Positions 59,765-64,000 of a DNA stretch of 64,000 nt are shown piece after piece. The position numbers and the translations under genes were made by a program. Every line of letters begins with the position of its first letter. The first letter of the stretch is position 1. Origin of the DNA: Flavilitoribacter nigricans DSM 23189 = NBRC 102662 (GTDB lineage: Bacteria; Bacteroidota; Bacteroidia; Chitinophagales; Saprospiraceae); the NCBI RefSeq assembly GCF_002646595.1, contig NZ_PDUD01000017.1:310001-374000 (forward strand), written 5' to 3'. The notes under the pieces are model-generated. The model did no database searches and was not told the DNA's origin. It saw only the letters and a list, made by a program, of their open reading frames with translations.

Positions 59765-60853
59765 TTACTCCTTCAAGGAAGCATCTTTTAAATCATTATA
59801 GTACTGCATCCGCATTTTCGGTAAACTTTCGGGTTGCTCCTGCTGAATAAAGTTGATCATATGTTCCCGGACCTCGCAGCGCAGATCAAAGGCATTACCC
59901 GCATTGGTAGCACTCACCAACAAGCGGATTTCCATCACATCCGGTTTGGAATCCGTGACCTGTACGATACCGACGCGCTGGTCCCACAGGCGGTGGTTTT
60001 CCAGGAAATCGGTCAGTTCCCGGCGCAGTACTTCCACCGGAAAGGTGTAGTCCACGTAGAGAAAGACCGTTCCCAGCAGTTCGGACGTGGTGCGAGTCCA
60101 GTTCTGGAAAGTCTTGTCAATAAAGTACTGCAGCGGCACCACCAGTCGTCGCTGGTCCCAGATCTTGATCACCACGTAGGTCAGCGTGATCTCCTCTACC
60201 CTGCCCCATTCGCCTTCCACGATGACGACATCATCGATCCGGATCGGTTGGGTAAAGGCGATCTGGAAACCCGCCAACAGATTGGCGATGGATCGCTGAG
60301 CCGCAAAACCCACGATGATCCCCAGCACCCCGGCCGAGGTGAGGATACCCGTTCCGACTTTACGCACGCCTTCAAACTGGAGCAGGATCAGCGCCAGGGC
60401 GATCACGAACAGGACCACCTCGGAAACCCGCCGGATGTATTGGAGCTGGGTCAGGATCTTCCGTTCGTCCAGGTTGTCCTCCACTTTAATGTCGAACTGC
60501 TCGCGGATGATATCGGCCACCATATCGATGACGCGCAGCAGCAGCCAGGCCACGATGATGATCAGGACGATCACCAGGGTTTTGGCCCAGATCCCGGAGG
60601 TTTCTTCCGGTACCAGGCTGGAGTTCCAGACAATATTGGCCATCAGCAGGGGCCCCAGATAACTTACCGGTCCGTTGATGTGCTGTTTAAGGATCTTGGA
60701 CATATCGCCGTTCCAGCGCCGGAAATTCCAATACAGGACCTGCATAATGATCTTCGCGATCACCCAGCCCAGCACCAGCGCACCGGCCAGGATGGTGGGT
60801 AAGCGCAGTAAAGCGGGCAGGTTATTTAACCATTCGTTGAGGTTTGCTTCCAT
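59765..60853 (-). CDS. Mechanosensitive ion channel, MscS family
   Basis: 362 residues. At least four hydrophobic helices (about 16-42, 65-85, 88-112, 140-165). The MscS pore and beta domain follow: VRKVGTGILTSAGVLGIIVG, GFAAQRSIANLLAGFQIAFT, QPIRIDDVVIVEGEWGRVEE and YVVIKIWDQRRLVVPLQYFI, then a mixed alpha/beta C-terminal part (DSKPDVMEIRLLVSATNAGN). Such channels open in the inner membrane under tension and release solutes on osmotic downshift. Length is larger than E. coli MscS (286), with an extra N-terminal helix pair. Monocistronic, followed by the PlsC-like gene after 52 bases. Confidence 0.93.
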   Translation of the reverse strand: MEANLNEWLNNLPALLRLPTILAGALVLGWVIAKIIMQVLYWNFRRWNGDMSKILKQHINGPVSYLGPLLMANIVWNSSLVPEETSGIWAKTLVIVLIIIVAWLLLRVIDMVADIIREQFDIKVEDNLDERKILTQLQYIRRVSEVVLFVIALALILLQFEGVRKVGTGILTSAGVLGIIVGFAAQRSIANLLAGFQIAFTQPIRIDDVVIVEGEWGRVEEITLTYVVIKIWDQRRLVVPLQYFIDKTFQNWTRTTSELLGTVFLYVDYTFPVEVLRRELTDFLENHRLWDQRVGIVQVTDSKPDVMEIRLLVSATNAGNAFDLRCEVREHMINFIQQEQPESLPKMRMQYYNDLKDASLKE

Positions 60854-61200
60854 GGGTTAAGCAACATTTACAGGATGATCCGAAGGTAGTATCGGCCGTA
60901 ATGCAATACGGCATCACAGGAGCGCTTCCTGCAAAATGAACCACCGGATCATCGGATTTACTAAATTCAACTAAACACACCGTCCCGACCGGCCAGGTGC
61001 ATGTCCTGCGGCGGAGAATGGCGGTACCTATCTTTTGGTTAGGGATCAAGCGCAGTGCGGGCGATCAGTCCTGAACGTCAGGACCCGGAGCAGATACGGG
61101 TGTCCAATCCGGAATACCCCCAATCTCCGGTAGGAAGATCAGGCGCACAGCTACCCGCCGGGCACTATCATTTTATTGAAGGATAAAATACGGAGCTGCC
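60854..61200. other. Intergenic between MscS and amidase genes
   Basis: 347 bases upstream of the MscS gene and downstream of the amidase. No clear hairpin, repeat or convincing TAnnTTTG box on the minus strand was found. The stretch is G/C-rich near 60990-61100, with several short open frames that lack coding character. Confidence 0.5.
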
Positions 61201-62403
61201 CTACTTGGACAAGCCCTCAAAAAGCCAATCGGCCAGCAACTGCCGGTTCCTTTCGATCAGGATACGCTGCTGGTCACCGGGATTGTGGATATTCGCCAGC
61301 TCTACGTAAACGCTGAGCGGCTGGGTTTCCCGGAGCATGTGCAGATCCCGGCCCGATACGGTACCGTGAAAATAACCGCCCTTGCGGTATTTGGCGTACT
61401 TGGCCTTCATGGTACTGTGCAGGGCATCCGCTACCTTTTTGCCGGAGGCATTGCCCGGATAGTGGTAAAAGTACACATCTGTCCGTTCGCTCTGGCTGCG
61501 GGAATCGACGTGGATCATAATGGCTGTCTGTTCAACAACTCCCTGCGCTTTATGTTTCTCGTAGAGGGCATTGATTGCATCGGATCGCTGAAAAAGGCGG
61601 GTTTTGTGGCCGTAGCTCATCTTAATATTTCCCCACAGCACTTCATCTTCGTCACAGTTCAGATAACGATCGGAGCGGATGCCGTCATCGGGGTCACGGT
61701 TGATCATGTAGGCGGTAGCGCCGTGCGAGATCAGATTGCGGCACAGGCGGAGCGCCACATCGTAGGCGTATTCATCTTCACACAGGTAGCTTTTACCGCG
61801 TTTGGCCATAGCGCCGGGGTCCGGTCCGCCGTGGCCACTGACTACGTAAAACACCTTGCCCGCCAGCTTGTTGCTCTCCAGGGGCGTGTAGGCGTATTTC
61901 GAGCCGAAAATATCGAAATGCCTTTTGCCTTTAGCGCCGGTTTCTTCGGGGTTGTCCACTTCCACGGCAACCGGTTTGGCGGGTTCCTTATCAGCTTCCG
62001 GGCAGTTGAGAATATGGTGTGGCACCCAGAGTTCGCGATCCTTTTTAAAGGAAGTAGGCCGCATGGCCTTTTCCAGCATCACTTCGTTGTAGGTCTGAAT
62101 GGCAATGGCCAGGTTCCAGTCGTCAATTCCGATCGAGGAGCGGATCGTTTTGCCATTAAACCGATAAACCTGAATCGGCAACTGATAACTTTTACCGGCC
62201 AGCAGGCGGGCGTTGCGCTTCAGATTATTGAGCTTGTAGAACTGGTCAAAATTGCAGGTATACGTATCCAGATCGTATCGTCTGAGAATGGAATAGATAC
62301 CGTCACCCGGCTGGGCTTTGATCTCAAAGTAGGGAGCATCTTCGGCATGAACTACCGACCAGGATATCATCCAAAGGACCAATAAGTGTGCCGTTTTCAT
62401 CAT
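61201..62403 (-). CDS. N-acetylmuramoyl-L-alanine amidase (Amidase_3) with LysM-like domain
   Basis: 400 residues from ATG 62403 (MMKTAHLLVLWMISWSVVHA, signal peptide); the frame runs on to 62454 without signal character. Residues ~22-80 look like a LysM unit (IKAQPGDGIYSILRRYDLDT .. ARLLAGKSYQLPI) for peptidoglycan binding. The amidase_3 domain (~190-400) shows FYVVSGHGGPDPGAMA with the first zinc His, CEDEYAYDVALRLCRNLI with the zinc Glu, and IMIHVDSRSQ with the second His, ending VYVELANIHNPGDQQRILIE with the catalytic Glu. It cleaves the bond between MurNAc and the stem peptide in the periplasm, in cell separation or turnover. Confidence 0.88.
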   Translation of the reverse strand: MMKTAHLLVLWMISWSVVHAEDAPYFEIKAQPGDGIYSILRRYDLDTYTCNFDQFYKLNNLKRNARLLAGKSYQLPIQVYRFNGKTIRSSIGIDDWNLAIAIQTYNEVMLEKAMRPTSFKKDRELWVPHHILNCPEADKEPAKPVAVEVDNPEETGAKGKRHFDIFGSKYAYTPLESNKLAGKVFYVVSGHGGPDPGAMAKRGKSYLCEDEYAYDVALRLCRNLISHGATAYMINRDPDDGIRSDRYLNCDEDEVLWGNIKMSYGHKTRLFQRSDAINALYEKHKAQGVVEQTAIMIHVDSRSQSERTDVYFYHYPGNASGKKVADALHSTMKAKYAKYRKGGYFHGTVSGRDLHMLRETQPLSVYVELANIHNPGDQQRILIERNRQLLADWLFEGLSK

Positions 62404-62737
62404 GGAGGTTATTATAATATCCGGCTCCGGGCCGGATGTGCTTTCCCGGCGCAAAACCGGATCTAAAATAATACTGTCCGACCGGAAGTCCAGGGAATTT
62501 ATCCCAGTTTGCCGGGCCGGTACCGGAAGAATTGGAAATGGTCAGAGGTTCCAATCCCTTCCCGCCGGCCAATTTCCGCCCGCACGGGCTCGCGCTCCAT
62601 ACGGTCAGGTGGTGTTTTAACCCGAAATTAGGAGCGTCCGGTTGACTATTGAACTGCATTTGTTAATACAATGCGAAAATATTACTAATCCGACGTACGA
62701 GCCAAGAGATCGACCAATTTTTCTCTAAATTAGCGCC
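62404..62737. other. Intergenic, divergent between amidase and ccmB
   Basis: 334 bases. TAAATTAG at 62726-62733, five bases before the ccmB ATG, resembles a -7 box and would make the ccmB transcript nearly leaderless. At 62541-62570 the sequence GTCAGAGGTTCCAATCCCTT resembles the T-arm end of a tRNA but no cloverleaf can be built. Nothing else is recognisable. Confidence 0.5.
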
Positions 62738-63397
62738 ATGAAGCTCGTTAAAGAAATCGTTTGGCTGTTACACAAGGACGGGCTCCTGGAATGGAGATCC
62801 GGCTATGCGCTCGGAGGCATTTTGTTATATGTACTTTCAACCGTATATATATTGTATGCCTCTTTCGAGAAGATCGAGCCGTCCCTGTGGAATGCGTTGT
62901 TCTGGATCGTGATCCTGTTCGCTTCCGTAAACGCCATTACCAAGAGTTTTGTGCAGGAAAGCGGCGCGCGGCAGCTTTACTACTACAGTCTGCTGAGCCC
63001 GATCAGCCTCATCCTGGCCAAGATCATCTACAATGTCGGTCTGTTGCTGGTACTCAGCCTGTTGAGCTGGGGCGCTTTTACCCTCTTTGCGGAAAATGCC
63101 GTAACGGATAACGGATTGTTCTTCCTGGCTATTTTTCTGGCTACACTGGGATTTTCTATCACCTTTACGTTCATTTCGGCAATTTCCGCCAAGGCCAATA
63201 ACAATTCAACCCTGATGGCCATCCTCTGCTTCCCGCTGATCATTCCCATAATCATGACACTGATCAATCTGAGCAAAATGGCCCTGGATCTGAAGATAAA
63301 GGCAAATATTGAAAATGATCTGTATACGCTGCTGGGCATCGATGCGTTACTGTTGGGTATGACGCTGGTGTTGTATCCTTTTTTGTGGCGGGACTGA
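62738..63397 (+). CDS. ccmB: Heme exporter CcmB (cytochrome c maturation permease)
   Basis: 219 residues. Six hydrophobic segments spread over the protein match CcmB. Signatures: N-terminal LVKEIVWLLHKDGLLEWRSG, the stretch FASVNAITKSFVQESGARQL YYYSLLSPISLILAKIIYNV, then FSITFTFISAISAKANNNST and FPLIIPIIMTLINLSK. CcmB is the membrane subunit of the CcmAB ABC complex that, with CcmC, prepares heme for c-type cytochrome assembly; in Bacteroidota it commonly precedes a CcmC/CcsA gene, as here. The ATPase gene ccmA is not in the window. Length is normal. A -7-like box sits directly before ATG. Confidence 0.9.
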   Translation: MKLVKEIVWLLHKDGLLEWRSGYALGGILLYVLSTVYILYASFEKIEPSLWNALFWIVILFASVNAITKSFVQESGARQLYYYSLLSPISLILAKIIYNVGLLLVLSLLSWGAFTLFAENAVTDNGLFFLAIFLATLGFSITFTFISAISAKANNNSTLMAILCFPLIIPIIMTLINLSKMALDLKIKANIENDLYTLLGIDALLLGMTLVLYPFLWRD

Positions 63398-63613
63398 TCT
63401 GATGGCCGGTGTAATCTTTCTGTCAAAGGTTTTACAAAGCTTGTGGGGCAGAGCGGTTCTTCGGAATTTTGGGCGCATTGATGCAACATCCGCACCGGGA
63501 ACAGCGCCATGTTTTCAGACACGATGGATAGGCCGTCAACTCTGATCGCAAAGTGGGCCGGTCTTTTGGTACGAAATATAGAACTTGACTTAAAAACATC
63601 ATTATCCATATCC

Positions 63614-64000
63614 ATGATACACAAAAATTGGTGGAAATATCTGGGCGTTGTGATCCTGCTCTACGTACTGACCGTAGGTATGCTGGTTCCTCTTAAGCCC
63701 GGTATTTCGGATATCGATCCCTCCAGCGTCCGCACGGGCGAGACCGTTACCTTTAAGGTCTGGGGATACAACTCCAAATTCGCCCAGGCCCAGCAACCCA
63801 CGCGCGCCTGGCTGAAGCTGGACGACGAGCGTGCCCTGAGTGCAGAACGCGTCGTGGTTAAAAGCGATACCATGCTGGAAGTGGAGTTTCGCATACCTCC
63901 CTATCTCCCGGTTTCGCAGAAAGTGCAGGATTTTTCCCTGATCCTGGACAATGACGTGGACGGCCCCTCGGTGTTGCCGAGTGCGGTGTTTATCACCCAG
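63614..64000 (+). CDS. Start of a CcsA/CcmC-like cytochrome c biogenesis protein (3' end beyond window)
   Basis: 129 codons from ATG 63614 without a stop to the window edge. The N-terminal helix MIHKNWWKYLGVVILLYVLT is followed by VGMLVPLKPGISDIDPSSVR and an Ig-like segment of about 90 residues (TGETVTFKVWGYNSKFAQ .. VQDFSLILDNDVDGPSVLPS). From memory, Bacteroidota CcsA/CcmC-type proteins may start with such a helix and extracytoplasmic Ig-like domain before the heme-handling membrane core. The core is not visible here, so the call rests on this resemblance and on the ccmB gene 217 bases upstream. The gap holds no clear promoter. Confidence 0.6.
   Translation, partial: MIHKNWWKYLGVVILLYVLTVGMLVPLKPGISDIDPSSVRTGETVTFKVWGYNSKFAQAQQPTRAWLKLDDERALSAERVVVKSDTMLEVEFRIPPYLPVSQKVQDFSLILDNDVDGPSVLPSAVFITQ

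Noticed and set aside
61285-62385. 366-codon plus-strand frame opposite the amidase
   Set aside because: Antisense of a recognisable zinc amidase; no signal, motif or start context.
62541-62572. tRNA-like 3' end (GTCAGAGGTTCCAATCCC..)
   Set aside because: The T-arm stem has a mismatch, and no anticodon arm or matching acceptor strand can be found upstream, so it is not an intact tRNA; it may be a chance match or old attachment-site scar.

Overview
The window looks like chromosome from a member of the Bacteroidota, most likely a saprospirian of the Lewinella type. The phylum assignment rests on type IX secretion (T9SS) C-terminal sorting domains on several large secreted proteins, a PorG-like barrel, a carboxypeptidase-like N-terminus on a TonB-type receptor, lipoproteins with early Cys boxes, promoters of the TTG / TAnnTTTG type and weak Shine-Dalgarno sequences. 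The narrower assignment is inference from protein style (HYR, dockerin-like and SprB-like modules). No rRNA, intact tRNA, CRISPR array or integrated phage was seen.

Layout. 1-9 kb: two tandem HYR-type giant secreted proteins, a leucine-rich-repeat protein and three tandem 176-residue tail-collar (microcystin-dependent-like) proteins. 9-14.5 kb: sulfotransferase, GH5 glycosidase, sugar isomerase/epimerase, DUF1080 hydrolase and a DinB-fold protein. 14.5-23 kb: a repeat-rich accessory stretch with a twin 186-bp inverted-repeat element overlapping a DUF559 nuclease, a membrane guanylate/adenylate cyclase, two dockerin-like secreted proteins plus a remnant of a third, a 162-bp MITE with TTA target duplication, and a 1-kb block of interspersed repeats. 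23-41 kb: icd, ruvB, rpe, a TonB-type receptor, hydroxyproline/proline epimerase, OmpA lipoprotein, Kdo transferase, heptose-7-phosphate kinase and a PLP lyase. An AT-rich gap at 27.3-28.55 kb holds two consecutive short transcription units with matched upstream elements and strong terminators, probably small RNAs. 41-53.5 kb: FKBP-like/TPR protein, OmpA coiled-coil lipoprotein, a DUF6438 protein, RDD membrane protein, fatty-acid hydroxylase, an EVE-McrB NTPase followed by an ankyrin lipoprotein, recF with a DUF721 gene, an S8 protease and a PorG-like barrel. 53.7-64 kb: amidohydrolase, pabB with a class IV aminotransferase, PlsC-type acyltransferase, MscS channel, peptidoglycan amidase, ccmB and the start of a CcsA/CcmC-like gene.

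How the genes fit together. Carbohydrate use links the GH5 enzyme, sugar isomerase and two DUF1080 proteins. Envelope building links Kdo transferase, heptose kinase, OmpA proteins, amidase and PlsC. T9SS cargo (37.6 kb, HYR and dockerin proteins) matches the PorG-like protein at 52.6 kb. pabB with the class IV enzyme points to p-aminobenzoate/folate synthesis; recF-DUF721 to replication and repair; ccmB and the last gene to cytochrome c maturation.

The observations most worth following are the twin small-RNA loci, the DUF559 gene that runs into an inverted-repeat element present twice, the McrB-type NTPase that has an EVE-like domain but no McrC and sits in tandem with an ankyrin lipoprotein, and a DUF6438 protein ending in a subtilase-prodomain-like segment. 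All were read by eye; homology statements come from remembered family signatures and not from searches.
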